Positions 42,620-57,600 of a DNA stretch of 64,000 nt are shown piece after piece (positions within the stretch are counted from its first letter, which is position 1; the number at the start of each line of letters is the position of its first letter). Location: positions 767,344 to 831,343 of the forward strand of contig BROE01000011.1 of the NCBI GenBank assembly GCA_036571765.1, in the 5' to 3' direction. The translations under genes were made by a program, and so were the position numbers. The notes below the pieces were generated by a model, which was not told the DNA's origin, did no database searches, and saw only the letters and a list, made by a program, of their open reading frames with translations. The DNA comes from Plecoglossus altivelis. Taxonomy: Eukaryota; Chordata; Actinopteri; Osmeriformes; Plecoglossidae.

Positions 42620-45600
42620 CAGCCACAGCTGACGCACATAGATAAAGGGGGGGAGGAGGAGGGGGAGGGTGATTCTGCTTCCGTGCGGGAACATGTTGCC
42701 ATTCAGTATATCGTAATTTAGCCACCTATATAAATAATAAACTTCCGTGAAACGTCAAATTGAACAGAGTGCTTCTCAAAAATCTAACAAGGATGTGAGT
42801 GAATCCAGTCAATGAACTCTAAAATCACACAATGGCTTCTTTCATTTTTTCAACCGAAGTCGAAAAAAAACAGACTCTTACCAAGTCACCATACTTGGTA
42901 AGAGGAAGCAGCAAAGTAAATTCTACGGTAAAACAAAAATAAAAAATAAAATAAATGGTGTGAAATAGTTATTCTTCCCAAAAAGGTTCAGTAAACAAAA
43001 ACGTGCGCTGTCACACAGCTGTTGTGCAGCTACAATAATGACACTTGGATGTTGTAAGCCCTTTGCTCGCCTCTCAATGGGACATAGTGGAAAAAAACCC
43101 AGGAAAAACTCACAGAGACAACAATAATTCTAGGGGAAGCAATTTAGTGGGGGATCAAATAAAATCAAAATCTATTTGTTCCCTATTTAAAAGCAATGTC
43201 GCTTAACATACTCCCATAGAACTGCCTTCCAACCAACCTAAAGCCTAAAGAAAGACTACAAACATCAATTGTACTGATCTGTGGCCACAGATCCCCTCCT
43301 CAACAGGAAGTTAAACATAATAGAGTCCAACGAGATCAGCTCACCGTCAGATAACTGACAGGTAACTTCAGCAGCTATTTTTTTAAATGGCTCTGTCTTT
43401 CATTTTTAGTATGTCTCATCATGAGTAGTTTCATTGGCAGCCAGCACCACAATTCCCATGACCTCACATCATTACTGCTGCCCAGACAATCAACCATATT
43501 GTTTTCCTCATTTTCACATATAATGGCCTCCTTCTGAAAATGGGAATACATCTGAGCATTGTATAAATTCTGGGGACTGAGGAAATCCTTCTGTAGATCT
43601 GAGGTAAACATATATCACCAGTTTCCATTTCATGAAAGCCTTTGAAAGGCAAGACAACCTGGGGTGCTATTACAGACGATGTAAAAATCCTACCCAGTTG
43701 AAGCACGTTACCTTTATGTAATGAATTGTGCTTTCAGTTTATGCTAACTTCTTTTAAAAGAGAGATTTAGTGGTCTGCAGACTGGGAACTGTAGATGATG
43801 AACAGAGTCTATAGAATCTGGAAGGGGGGAAAGACAGTTATGAGGAACATGTCATCATGTTTTTATTTTATTTTTATGAAGACATTTTCTGGTTGACTGT
43901 TTGAGTCGGCCAGAAAGTGAAAGTGATAAAGTGGCTGTTTAACTAGTGTTAAGTGACTTATTCAGATAATGTCTGTGTTGTTCCTGTGTTAAAGCTGACC
44001 AGATCTGACAAACTCATGAACCACCAACAGTGTTTCTCAAAATGATGAGATTTCAAAATGTTAAATTGCACTCAGAGAGGGAGGAAGAGAGAAGAGTTGA
44101 TTGCTGAAAAAGCTCAATGGAAAAGTATGTTTCCAGGGGAACTCCAAGCTTGGTCATTGCAGTGACTGTCATTTATCCATCTGTCCATCAAGCCTTGACT
44201 CCAATCGGGAGCTACAACAGCTTACTATAGCTGGATGTTGTCGCTGAGACAACATTCTGAATCAGAGCATGAGTTGACTTAACAGTCAGAGTTTAACCCT
44301 TGAGTTCCTTTGTTGTCTTTTGTCTGAAGTTTACAGCTCATAACACTTAATAGTCTAAATAAAATTTGTGAATACGCTTATTTTGACTAAATCGATCTCT
44401 TCCATTTTAATCCACAAATTTGACAACTTTCCAGAAAGTACTTTCAAACCTGCAATTCTCATGGGAAATATTCTGACCTGTCAACACTCTGGCCACACAT
44501 ATCCACAAAATAGTATTTAGGTTAACTTCATACAAAAAAATACAAGTAAACAAACATTCTGTCAGTGTATTTGAGAACAAATTGGACCCTGTAAATCTTT
44601 GACTCCATCTGCTGGTTAGACCAGCCTTCCATCCAGACCGTCTAGTCTCTTATAGGCAGAGATTTTGAATAGATTTGAGCGCCACTTAGTTGTACTAATA
44701 AAATACACTTTCACCTACTGACATTAACAACGTGGTCAAAAACACGCCAATAGTTGTGGGAACATTACAAATCTGAAGTATGTTGAAAATGGCATCAGTG
44801 TACTAGAACTACCATACTATGGGTAAGGACTGTACACCGTATATGTGCCATTTTTACATGAGCTCTGTGATTCAAACAACTTTTCACATCTTTCACCACC
44901 TACAAAAGTGAATTGAAATTAATTAAGACAAATATCCATCCAAACATGATGACACCATTCAGCTCAGGCTTCTGAGGGATGACGCAATTGGAGAGAAAAT
45001 ATTTTCTTCAGGATTGAAGTTTAATTGGTATGTTGTTACACAAGTCTGGATAATCTGATCTGAAGAAATATGAGGTTGAAAATGTACTGGCTGCAATCAA
45101 CCAGCTTTTACTACTAGTACATTCCAGTACTTTCCTTACAAATATAAAAAGTTATTGTAAGGCATGAGTGCCCAATCCTACAGATGGAGTTCTGTACCAG
45201 TGAACTCTGAGACAATCGTGCTCTATTGGGAATAAGTTCACACATTTCAGTATGAGCAAGAAACTGATCTGGGGCATGTATATTTAATACAACACTTTTC
45301 ATCACTCTACTAGTTTTGGATAAAAGTATCTATTAAATCAATGTATTATTACAAGAAGGCAATCAAAAGACACCAAGATCTAATATGTTAATACAGAAAA
45401 CATTAGCAGTCTAACAGCCCACAAAACATGAGATTATAAAATGTAAAGAAAGCATCACTTTAATAATATATGACAATGTATTTGTCTATATTGTACACTC
45501 TCCAGTTATGCATTGCCATTCCATGTTCAAATAGGTTCTATGTATACACATTGATATCATATTAGTCGTATTATATATGTAAAATAGTTTATTGTTACAG

Positions 45601-45653
45601 TAGCAGAGTCTCTACTTAGAAAATTGTTATTAGATAGTTAACTGTCATTAATT
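42620..45653. other. Spacer between the TNF receptor and ENPP genes
   Basis: No exon was recognised over 3 kb. It includes a 12-bp perfect inverted repeat at 42875-42904 and otherwise AT-rich unique sequence. The minus-strand AATAAA of the ENPP gene is near 45588-45593. Confidence 0.4.
42875..42904. repeat. Perfect 12-bp inverted repeat, 6-nt loop
   Basis: CTCTTACCAAGT, a six-base spacer CACCAT, then ACTTGGTAAGAG. There is no T-run and no gene end close by. Confidence 0.8.
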
Positions 45654-48600
45654 TCATGGTTTCCTGTGAATAGCAGCCGTTGGACATGTCTTCATTTGTA
45701 AAGTCTCAGGGATTGGCCGGGTGCTGTCTTGGTAAAACTCCAATCCTGTGATCCACTCTACATCTTTGACGCGTGATTGGTGGAACCACATGACATCCTC
45801 GACCCATAAGGATTCAGAGTCAGCATGCTGGGGGGTGGCCACAAGAGAAAATGTGGTTAATAGGTGTGTTTGACTTCATGCAGCACCACCAGCCTGCTGC
45901 AGATTGGGCTGCCTTGGGTAGACATTTTTTCCGACTTGAGACGGTGCCAAGACTAGGTCACTGTGACATGCCATCAAAGTAGGCTACCGTGATATCAATT
46001 TGAGAACTCCTTGCTATATAGCCGAATATGTTTTCTCGAGAGCAAATCCTCATGATAGCACATGCCCCCTGTTTTCTATTTGTCTGACACCTTCAAATTC
46101 GCCAATAATCAAATCCAAACAAAACAAAACGAGAGAAAAGACTACCAATAGCTGACCTATAGTTGTATTATCAATCAGCAGATTGCAGAGACAATTTAAC
46201 ATAGCCAAATTCATACAATGAGTATCATACAATATCAGTGCACTGGTTTGGGTTAAGGTTAAGGTTCATTTTTAAAATATTAGAACCTGAAGATGATCAT
46301 TTGAATTGACAAAAATGCCAAGTGAAGAGAGCAAAAACCACCGTCCCCTCTGTCATTCCATCTCTCCACTTGCCAGTCAGACTTACATTACAACTCTCTG
46401 AATTATCTGGTCGGTGGGGAACCAGGAAGGAGACAGTCTGAAGCTGTTGGTCGCAGGTGCTGATTGGCTTAGAGGAGTTCCGACAGCTGGTTAGCACTGC
46501 AAAGTAATGTGTAGGGATGGGAATGGTTGTCCCGGACACATACCTGAGGAACAATGAGAAAAGCTCATATCAACAGGGTTGATCATAACTCCATGGTAGA
46601 ACATTTGACCAAAAGTCAATAGTTTGCTAGTTCAAATCCCCTCTGTAAACTGCTTTGGGGAAAAAAAAATTCTGTTAAATACATATATCAATACTATTTT
46701 AAAATTCCAAACTTTAGAATTAAATTCCATTGGGTTAGCCAAGTCCCCAGACTGCCTACTGTTGTATCTGGTCAGCTGAATCATAATGGCCGTCATAGTT
46801 GTAGTCAAACGCCGGCCCTGTCACCACGTTCACACCGTTGTACTGACTGGCGTACTTCCGCAGCAGTGTGGCGTGAAAGTAGTCCCACAACTCTGGGTTT
46901 AGAGGGAGTCAGGAGGGGGAGACAGAGAAAAGAGGAAGGGGAGAGAGTGGAGAGAGAGAATAATTGAGGTGAGGGAGGGCAGACGAAGGGCAGTTGAGAG
47001 AGCCTAACAGGTAATGTGAGTTGAGGCGAGTGAGGAAAGGATGGAGGGAGAAATGGAGGGGAGAGTGTTTGATCTGGTGAGTGTGAGTGAGTGAGTGAGT
47101 GAGTGAAGGAGTGAGTGTGTGTGTATGTGTGTGTGTGAGTGGTACAATACTTACTCTTGAACTCAGAGTACATGGGAACTATGTTGCTCATTGTTAGTCC
47201 ATCATACTGCTCCTCTGCAGTTCTGTTTAAGTCTGGACAGCACAAACACACACATTTCTTTTATTATAAGTAACCCCTTACCCAACTTTCCCTCTGGAAC
47301 CAGTCTGGTGCTGTGCCACTTGGTGGCCGCATTGCCACACTCACTGGGCGGATAGAGGAATGCATGGGAGATTTTCCCGGCAGCTGGCTGGCTGTACTGG
47401 TCACATCTTGGACTCTTGGCAGAAGGAACACGCACGTCTGCCCTGAGGCAGTCCGGGGTTACCTCCGGTAATGGGCTTAATTCATCCTATGAGGGTGGGA
47501 GAGGTTGTGAGAGAATTTAAACCCAATTAGTAGTTACGGTTGGAACCACAAGCCAATGCACAGATCACATTAGGGTTAGCATTAGGTTCAGGGTTAGGTC
47601 TTGGATTAGGTAAGGTTTCACAGAAACACAAAAGTCGGAGAAGCACAGAATCACTCGCACCATAACCTTACAGGTTTGTCCAAGGTGAAAGAGCTCCAGA
47701 GGGGCATGAGCATCCTCTGACTGTACCCACTGACGAAGCCCTGATGTGGGAGCAGACAGTAGCTCTCCCCTTCCTGCATCATCCTGGGACGACCAAACAA
47801 CATCTGCTTTCTTTCCACCTCGGACACTGGAGAGATCGGGATTATGGAACCATAAAGTGTAACTCTCAATAGGCACTTACGGTTGTAACCACAAACCAAA
47901 GGACAGATCACATCAGGGTTAGCGTTAGGTTCCGGGTTAGGTCTTGTTCTAGGTTAGGCTTCTATAGTGCAACTATAGTTATGTAGTGTCACTATATAAT
48001 ATATTAGTGTTGTGTATGTGCTAATAATATCCTGTAGCAGAGGGGGTTTGTACGAATCCAATACATATATGGAATGGACCCATCTGTTGTGTATTAGTGC
48101 CATACTGGATCAATAAACATTTCTGAATTTGAGTAAAAATTTTGGATAATCATTTACTCAGATGTTGTTTGGTTGGGTCAGTATGTACCATAAATGCATA
48201 AATAAATACATGCTTGATTAAACATTAATTTATATCAGCTAACCTTCACCCTGAATTCTTGTTTGCTAGAGTTCAGCTGAAAAGATTTACCTTCTGTGGA
48301 AGTCAGATTCAGACGGCTATTAACACTGTTCCCGGACTGAGGAGACAAAAAAGAAAAAAGTCCAGAATAAAAAAACTTTAAAAAAAACTCAAGTTAGAAA
48401 AGTTTCAGTTTGAATCAGAGGGCAACTGGAATCAGAGTCTCTATATAAACATACATACACAAAGTCTCCATTTGCAGACACTTGAGGTTCAGAACTGGGT
48501 CATTTATTCCCAACCTTTTTATGGATTAATTTATTTTGATAGAGACAATCAGAGACTAGAAATCAGGGAGAGAGAGGAGAACATGCCAGAACCCCCTTTG

Positions 48601-51600
48601 TGATATGCACAATACTCTGTGATCCATACAGGGTATCTGATTAGTTTAAATGTTTTTTTTATTTATTTCAGATGTGATTAGGGACCTAGTCCTCTTTAAT
48701 GGGAACCCATTCCCCACAAGAAATAGATAAAATACTGTGGTTTTGTTTTGTTTTAAATCTTTGATTGTTTTGCTACATTTGATTTTGACATCCAGATAGT
48801 CAGCGGTTCAGCTCTTAAGTCAGTGGTTCCTTTCAAATAATTATGTAAGCAAATACATGAGCAAACATAAATAATGGAACAAACAATACAAACACCAGCA
48901 CACTGTCAATGAACAAATTCTCTATATTTTTTATAAACAAATACATTTTAAAAGGATGGCAGTACCAGGGCGGAGCAGCTGCAGCCCAGAGTGTCTGTGG
49001 GGTCAAGGGTCAGGAAAGGGCACAACCCCGGGAGGGTCTGCTCCGAGGGGAGTTTTGGGATGTGCCAGGGCACCCGCAGCAGGTGGTTCATACTGCCATG
49101 GGTCCCGTTGTTTGGGTATGGTGAGATCTCCAGCACATCTGCACACACACACGTGTGAGAATACCCTCACATGCATCCGCGCATTTGCTCTTCTGTGTAT
49201 CCCTGCACCCTGACATTTCCCCCTCTCTTCCTTTATCTTTGCCAGCGTCTTGTGCCTTGTCCTATCCTGTCCAAGTGGTTCAGCTTGTATTTTTTCATCC
49301 GTGGTCGAAAAGCTCTGCCCTTTACTGGTTCCTCTGGCTGTGTTGGACTGCTCTCCCAGTTGTGTTCTACGGACTGTCCCTTTGGACACAACCCCAGCCA
49401 GCTTGGACTACCCAAAACAAGTCTCCATCTCTTAAACCTGCTTACTGCTGAGCCTTTTGCTAGTGCTTTTCTGCTTTTCAGTTTTCGTGAATAAACTTCC
49501 TGTTCAGCACTCCGCGCTAGGGTCCTCATTTAAACCAGTCGTGGCAACTTGATAACAATTGAAGCTAATTGCTACAGTGCTAATAGAGCTAATAACATTA
49601 CAGAGTACCGTTTATAAACACATACAATTTATTGGTATGAGTTGCATACACCTAACAGTCACACTACACAAGGTTGTACTGAACTATAGTACTCACCACA
49701 CATAAGATTGTACAGCTCGATGTTGGAGAATGGTTCCACCTCCGTCTTGGACAGGAACTTTGGCCCGTAGCTCAGGAACATGGCCTGGGAAAGACAAATT
49801 CATATTTGCCTCAAAGCACAAACAAAACACTGCACTCTAAGTACTCTAAGGAATGTCAGTCCAGGTTTGAATGTGTTAGGGTGAGGGTATATGATAGGGT
49901 CATGTGTGAGGTCATGGTGTGTGTTGGGGTCATGATGTGTGTGGGGTCAGGGTCAAAGTTGGGTTTATCTCTCCTCTGTACTCACATGCATGCTGTCCAC
50001 ATCATTGTCCCAGCCATGATTCCCTCCAGAGCAGAACGTCAGAGAACCTGGGGTCCTGTTACATCAAAAACAAATATCAGAATGCAACACGGATTTTCCA
50101 TGCACATACCACACTGACATACCATTTCACACAGAAACAATAATTATACAAAGCTCTTCAAATTATTACTACATCCTCCCTGAAAACCTTGGTTTCCTTT
50201 CTGTCAACCACATCACAAGTGAGACCTCCATGGTATAGATCACATGTACAGTATCTTTGAAAATAGTTTTTATACAAACCTGACAGATTTTTTAACACTT
50301 AACTGCTGGTTTTACTCTGAACTGATGTGAGTGAACTGTATGCAAATTATATTACCAGGTCCACACACCTTCCTAATGTCTTAAAAGTAAGGAAAGCCAA
50401 ATAATCCACAAAGAATGAACAATAAGCTTTTTCATTCGAGTCAAGTCGAACAAAAGAGAAAGACGAACACTGCTCCAACACACTTGATTCCAGCAAAACA
50501 GTCATTCTTCCACAGAAGAATGACTGTTGGTATGGTTCCACAGAGCTTGATGCAACCCATTCATTTGAACCAGATGTGTTGGAGCATCTAAATCACACAG
50601 GACAGTGGGCCCAGAGAACCACAGTCTGAGATGTACCTCTCTAACAGCCATTGAGGTGTGACCAGTACGGTGACGTCCTCGATGCGTCTGTTGTTGGCAT
50701 AGTGGAAACGTTTTGGCAGATGTGACTTCATGTAAGCTTTAATCTTCTGGTCTGGTTTCTTACACTGAGGACAACCAACAACAACGATAAGACTGGATTC
50801 ACATTGCTTTCACCCAAGGGGACGTACACGGGCAGAGGGTTTTGAACCGAAGGCCCCAGTTAAATGCTTTACCGCTGAGATACCCCCAACTATGACCAAT
50901 CCTTCCCAACCCTTACCAGATGGAGAGGCTAGAGGCTAGAGATGTGTAGAGTTTCACTTCATTAAACTCGATTGTGGCAGAATTGAAGAATGTGTGTGAA
51001 TGAAGTCTGCGTGTTTGTGAGTTGTGTGCACATTGTGGCAGGATATTTACTGTGCTTCTCACTCACCGTCATGTTGGCCACAAGACCCTCTGAATCCACT
51101 AGCAAAAAAGATAACAGAGATACCAAATTTCAGCTCTAAGAATAACGGTTAACATTTTATCAACAGAATTAGATTTTTTTTAAATCTTCCAGCCAATACT
51201 CACAAGCCTGTGTCTTGTCTCTGGCCCGGATACGTCCGAACGGGCCTTCGGCTACGTACAGGTGCCCGACGCTCCCCACCAGATCCTGCAAGACCTCCTT
51301 CCTGTCACAACTCATGGCTTCCATACCTGGGGGTGGGAGGAGACACACTTCAGTCCTGTTACACACCCCACAAAACGCCTACATAAACACACACATATCA
51401 TCAAGTAGATATATACACCCACAGTTCACAATTATCCACACATACTTCTGCACTACATAAGCTTCCCATTTGTAAGCCTTCATTCAACAAAAAATATGTA
51501 TTTGTCCTCTTGTTGTTTTGTTTGGTACAATGATGTACAGGTCTCTGAGATCTGTGGATAAACAATGTTTGAGAACTTATACAGCTTTGCATTATGAGTA

Positions 51601-54600
51601 AACTTCAGTTTGAGGCCATGTGAATATTGTTGTTGTTTTTTCAGAAAGATGTGCTGGATTCGTTTTACCTGTTCCGATCAAACCACTATATCAGATCGGT
51701 TCAGCACGGTTCAGCACTAAATGTGCCGAACCGTGAGGTGAATCAAAGTACCTCAAAGTCGTTTGAAATTGACTGTACCATGATCAGCCACGATGATGAT
51801 GTTGACACACTGGTGCAGGTTTATCTGCTTTAGTCCGTTCATCAACTGCCTGATGATCTGGTCTACGCCCTGGATGGCCTCAATTAGCTGAAGAACACAA
51901 CACCGGTTCACTCACAGAAGTACAGTTTGATTTGCTGGAAGTTGTGTTTGTTAGTTTTCTGTTTGTCCATCATGTCCCCCTGAAGATAATACAATCAATT
52001 GTGAACTTAAAGGGAAAAAAACATATTTATCCTGCTGCCTGAATTGTTCCCCCACCTGCATACTAGGGTGTTACATAGGCCAGCTAGTTTATGGCAGAAG
52101 AATACTACCATTCTACCTTACTACCATGCTACCATACTACCAAACCACTATGCTACCATACTACCCTACCACCATGCTACCATACTACCCTTCTACCATA
52201 CTACCATGTTACCTTACTACCCTACTACCATACTACCATGTTACCATACTACAATTCTACCATGCTATCATACTACCATGCTACCATACTAACTTACTAC
52301 CATGCTACCATGCTACCCTACTACCATGCTAGCATACTGACCTACTACCATGCTACCATGCCACCTTACTACCATACTACCATACTATCATGCTACCATA
52401 CTACTCTACTACCATGCTACCATTCTAACTTACTACCATGCTACCATACTACCTTACTCCCATACTACCTTACTACCATGCTACCCTTCTACCATGCTAA
52501 CATACTAACCTACTACCATACTACCATACTACCATGCTACCATACTACCATGCTACCATACTACCCTACTACCATACTACAATACTACCATGCTACCATA
52601 CTACCATGCTACTATACTACCCTACTACCATGCTACCATACTAACTTACTACTATGCTACCATACTACCATACTATCATGCTACCATACTACCATGCTAC
52701 CATACTACCCTACTACCATGCTACCATACAACCTTACTACCATACTACCATACTACCCTAATACCATGCTACCATACTACCTTACTACTACGCTACCATA
52801 CTACCTTACTACCATGCTTCCTTACTACCATGCTACCATATTACCCTACTACCATGCTACAATACTAACTTACTACCATGCTACCATACTACCCTACTAC
52901 CATGAAACCATACTACCTTACTACCATACCACCATACTACCCTAATACCATGCTACCATACTTCCTTACTACTACGCTACCATACTACCTTACTACCATG
53001 CTACCATATTACCCTACTACCATGATATCATACTTACCTACTACTATGCTACCATACCACCATGCCACCGTACTACCATGCATGGGACGTAAGAAATAAT
53101 CTGTCCTGCTATAATTACTGGATGAGGTGCACGCAGGCAGACAGAATAAAAGATAAAGGTAATTTGTTTTGTTCACCGACATGAGGAAGTACACTTCCAG
53201 AAACAACTCAGCTGCTGAGCTTGAGAGCCGTAACCTGTCCTCATCCCAAACAGGGGTTCAAGCCTCAATGAGTACACTGATACATAAACAGTGGTATAGT
53301 CATCAGGGTACTATATGGGGCACTCAACAATTTGTTAAAAGCTCTGTAAAGAAACACTTAACGAAAACATCAAATGGACGTCATAAGATCAACAACCGTG
53401 TGGCCGCGCTTCACATCCTGTTTTGTGTTTGTGACCGTAAGTAATGCTGCCACAAAACAGTGTGTCACGCGAGCAGGATACGTCCCTGAGACAGTTAACA
53501 CCCCATTAAAGGTCTTTCATGATAATCATTTATGGTTTACAATCACCCAGATCCCACCAGATTAGAAATGTTTGGTTGACTAGTTCGTGGAGGTCTATTC
53601 AAAGGACTTTAACCTTGTTCTGTTCAGCTCATTCAAATGGAGACTTATCAGCGAAGGAATCTTTACCTACTATTTGAACCTATGTTGATAGTCCTCTGGT
53701 TTCCTAAAATTGAACAAGATCAAATTGTGGGGCAGTAAAAATGTTTCAACACTTTCATAGGATTTTTTGTTGCTTTCTTTCTGTCCCTCTCAATCGATCT
53801 GTCCCTCTCTTTTGCTCTGTTTGTCGCCACACCTGTAAATCTGTCCCTTTTCCACTCAGTTGGTGTATGTAAAGTGGCCTGCCACATGTTGTTTACCAGT
53901 TGTATGTTTAACGATTGACCAGTTATGGGACAACATTTTCCATGGAAACGAGAAGAGAGCAGATTTGACAACCGAGGAGAGGCGAGAGGAAAAGAGAGGT
54001 GTGAGGATAGAGAGGGTGTGTCAGTGTCCGTGTTCGCAACCTTCAACCGACACACTTTTAGAGAAATCAGCGTTTTGGCATGTGTGTCTGGGTTTATGCG
54101 CGTGTTTATGTGTATGGACTGTTTCACAAAGGTCTATTTAAAGGACTTTTTCAGTTAGTTGAAACTGTTATCAGCAATCCCAGCTTTAGCTACTAGTCCC
54201 ATATCGTTTGAGCGGTTGCAAAAAAGTCGAACGAGGTCAAAGTGTAAGGTTGGAAATTGTTTTAGTCCCATTTGCTTCCCCCTCTCTCTAGCTCTCTCCC
54301 TGTGTCTCACTACTTTTCTCTTTTTTCCTGTCCATCCCTGCTTCTTTACCCTCCCTCTCTCTGTGGGATTGTGAGCCTTACCCCTCCACTGACTGGTCCG
54401 AAGCTGTGTCCTGACTTGTCTGGTTCCTCCAGATACAGGGTGAAGAAGTCTGGTCTGAGGACAACAGGTATTAACTTATATGTGTGTCCTTCAAGTGTTC
54501 AATTGTCATTCACACAAAAGCTATTTTCAGCAAAGTGGTTGGTATGACTTTCAACTTTTCCCAGCAGTGCAGACAAGTGGACTAAAACATGCAGGGTTCA

Positions 54601-57600
54601 CCAGCACTGTACATTATCTGTACATCGAACTGTTCTACATGTTGCAATTTCAACATGAAGTATTTGTATATGGCTTTGGTTGAAAGGGTTCAACTGAATT
54701 GATACAATTCAAAAAAAGAAAATGCTGATTAGTATGGTATTGATCTGTGGCATTAAGGTATAAAATGATCTTTGTCATGTAGTGGGTGTTGTCTATCACT
54801 GAGTCATAAGGTTAGAACTAATTTCATAGTTGGCGGCAAGGGTGTGTCCAGTTACCAGGAATAGCAATGTTCCACTCAGCACAAAGAAATAAATATTGAT
54901 CAATGTAGGCAAGTTCTAGCCATCCCCCCCCCCCCCCCCACAACACACACACACGCACACACACACCCACACAGAACACTTTATGATTACCTCTCATTGT
55001 CTGGCAGTTGCAACCACTTCAACAGGGTGAAGACTCTCTCCTCAAATGGGATTTTACTGGAATAAAGAGCTATATGATCAAAGTGGGCATCCTATCAGCT
55101 CATTCCTTTAATTATAAAGATGTGTGATGTCATTTCATGTTGATTTCTGGTTTCAGAGAGAGTGAAAGAGAGAGACAGATCTACAGAGAGTGAGAGACCG
55201 ACAGATGTAGTAAACAAGAAGTCATAAACATACAGATAGAGGTAGAAAAAAGAGAGGTGGAGGGAGTTTGACATCAACTTTGATCTTTATGAGGTCATCA
55301 TACCCATTGTAGGAAACATAGATGTCTGGGAAGCTTCCGTTGATCTTGACATCTGATCCTGGCCAGAAGTAAGTTCCCGACCTTAGACCTTGGTACATGG
55401 CCGTGAGCCACACCTACAGGAAGGAATGCTGTGTCACTTGTCTTACTACAACAGAGGAAGTATTCGCAGTAGTACACAGTAGTACGGTGGTTTCATGGCG
55501 CACAATATACTGCGCCACACTCTTTACTGGCTCAATACTTTCTCTGTTTAAATGATATAATAATGTGTAGTCTGATACTTATCATAAAACAAACTAAGCA
55601 AAAACAGAGTTCTACTGAAACACATCCACAATAACATAGATCTGTTTCGTAGATCTGTTATGACATAGATCTGCTTATCCCTTGGAGCACTGGTATGGGG
55701 ATGCTTCACCACACCTCTGATTATTGTCCTGTTTAGCCAGTTGGGTTGCTTGTTTAGGAATTGCTTCTGTAATAGGAAGACAAGATTCTTTCTATATTTA
55801 AACTTAAATATAGGACAAGCCATCAGAAAATTTTTCTGAAATATGGTCTCTGGCCACCAAATGCAAGAGCAGAACTTTCAATTTTCAAGTGGAACAGTAA
55901 AACTATTATCATTCTTGTTATATGTGTGATGGACCCCCTCGGAAATTAGATGGTCCATCTCAGGGGCTTTCCATTAATAATGAAGATTCTATAACCAAAA
56001 TATGGCCAGACCATTTAAGATAGTACAGCATTCTACAGTATAATATGTGGCAACATTCTTAATACAGACCATTTTTATGGACAGATGCGAACACTTAACT
56101 ACTGAGAAATGCCAAACCCTTGGACAATAAGACAGAACTCACTGGTTGTCCCTGGTACCATCTGGGGTTGTCCTTCTCCTGGTTGGAAAGACTGAAGATG
56201 GAGTCAAACACCGGGTCATACATGGTGTTGTCCACCAGCCCATGAGACTCTGAATATAGACCCTGTGTGAGGAAGGGGAGACAAAAAGGGAACTCAGTGA
56301 ACACATCATTTTTCACTTAGTTGAATTTTTAGTTTTGTTTGCAAAAGGTCAAAACTTAAAATTCCCACGGTTCTTAAATAGAACCCTTGAGAATATGGAT
56401 AATAGTTTATTTATCTACTTAATTATTTACTTCTCTATCCCTAGAATAAGTACAGATTTGAATCACAATTATGTTAATTTAAACATGATATTTTGATTGA
56501 CCTTGTTTGTAAAGTAACTAATTGGAAGGGTTGCAGGATATCTTCCCACCAAGGGAGCACCATATTTCTTGGGTTAGGACTACTTCCTGTACAGTCTACT
56601 CCAGATATCAGACCATAATATTTCTCAGCAGTGACTCACCGTGGCAATGGTGTAATGATTTGGGAAGGTTTTGCTGGGGAACCCTGCCTGCATGAAGGGG
56701 GTTGAGGTGCCACAGGTTTCTGTAGAGGATGTGGAGAACCATTAACTCACACATACAGGTGATTATGATGTGGTGGTTATGATGATGTGGTAATGGTTGT
56801 GAAGATGTTGATGATAATGATTATGACGTGGTAGTGGTGACGATGGTGGTGGTGATCATGATGATGGTGATGATGATGATGATGTTGACAGGATTGTTAC
56901 AGTAATAGCAGTGATAGTAATAACGGTGAGGATGCTGATGAGGATGGTGATGAGAACAATGATGGTGGTTAGGATGGTGGTGATGATAATGTTGACAATG
57001 ATGATGATGGTGATGATGGGATGGAGACCTGGCTACTCACTCAGTTTGGTCAAGACTGGGATGAGGGAGTGCCATGTCTGGAGGTACTCTGCCCTCAGGC
57101 CATCCAGGGAGACCAGCAGGAGAGGCTGCTGTCTGAAGCTGAGCAAAACCACAGAAGAGTCAATCAGAGAAGCTCTGTTAACAACTGTTAGAGAGCTCAA
57201 GCTTTCTGTTGCTAGACATGTATGGCTTTACCCTGCGGGACACTTGGGAGTGATCATATCCGCACATTCATCTGCCACCCACTCTGTCTCTCCTTTTATT
57301 GATCAGAGAAAATGCAGACAACAAGAGGTTCTTTAGTACATGGAAACATGGCTTTCTTCAAATCCAATTCAAAAGCAATTACACAATCAAATCTGTACAT
57401 GTTGCGTCTCTAAAGTATTATTTTCAAAACATTCTGTCTGAGTTCAGAATATACTTCTCAGACTGTGAACAGGTTTAAGGATGTAGAAGTGAAAGCAGGT
57501 GATGTGTATGTGAAGTCTTCACCCTGGCAGACATGTTTGTAGTTGGTACAACAGTCCCCTGCAGCCAAGCAGTCCTCCGAGCAGTGGCACCGGCTCTCTA

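Noticed and set aside
46580..46645. tRNA-like B box (GTTCAAATCCC) in an ENPP intron
   Set aside because: No paired acceptor stem and no A box at the right distance; probably a SINE scrap.
50815..50885. Possible tRNA gene on the minus strand
   Set aside because: A- and B-box-like words are present but a convincing cloverleaf is not; it is better explained as a SINE head.
52091..52945. A 284-codon plus-strand frame rich in Tyr, His, Leu, Pro and Thr, with shorter companions in other frames
   Set aside because: It is a by-product of five-base repeats, which lack stop codons in several frames. It lies in an ENPP intron and has no domain.
56911..57336. A 141-codon plus-strand frame starting with a Met/Val-rich run
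   Set aside because: It runs through the GAT/GGT repeat and then over two ENPP exons on the opposite strand.
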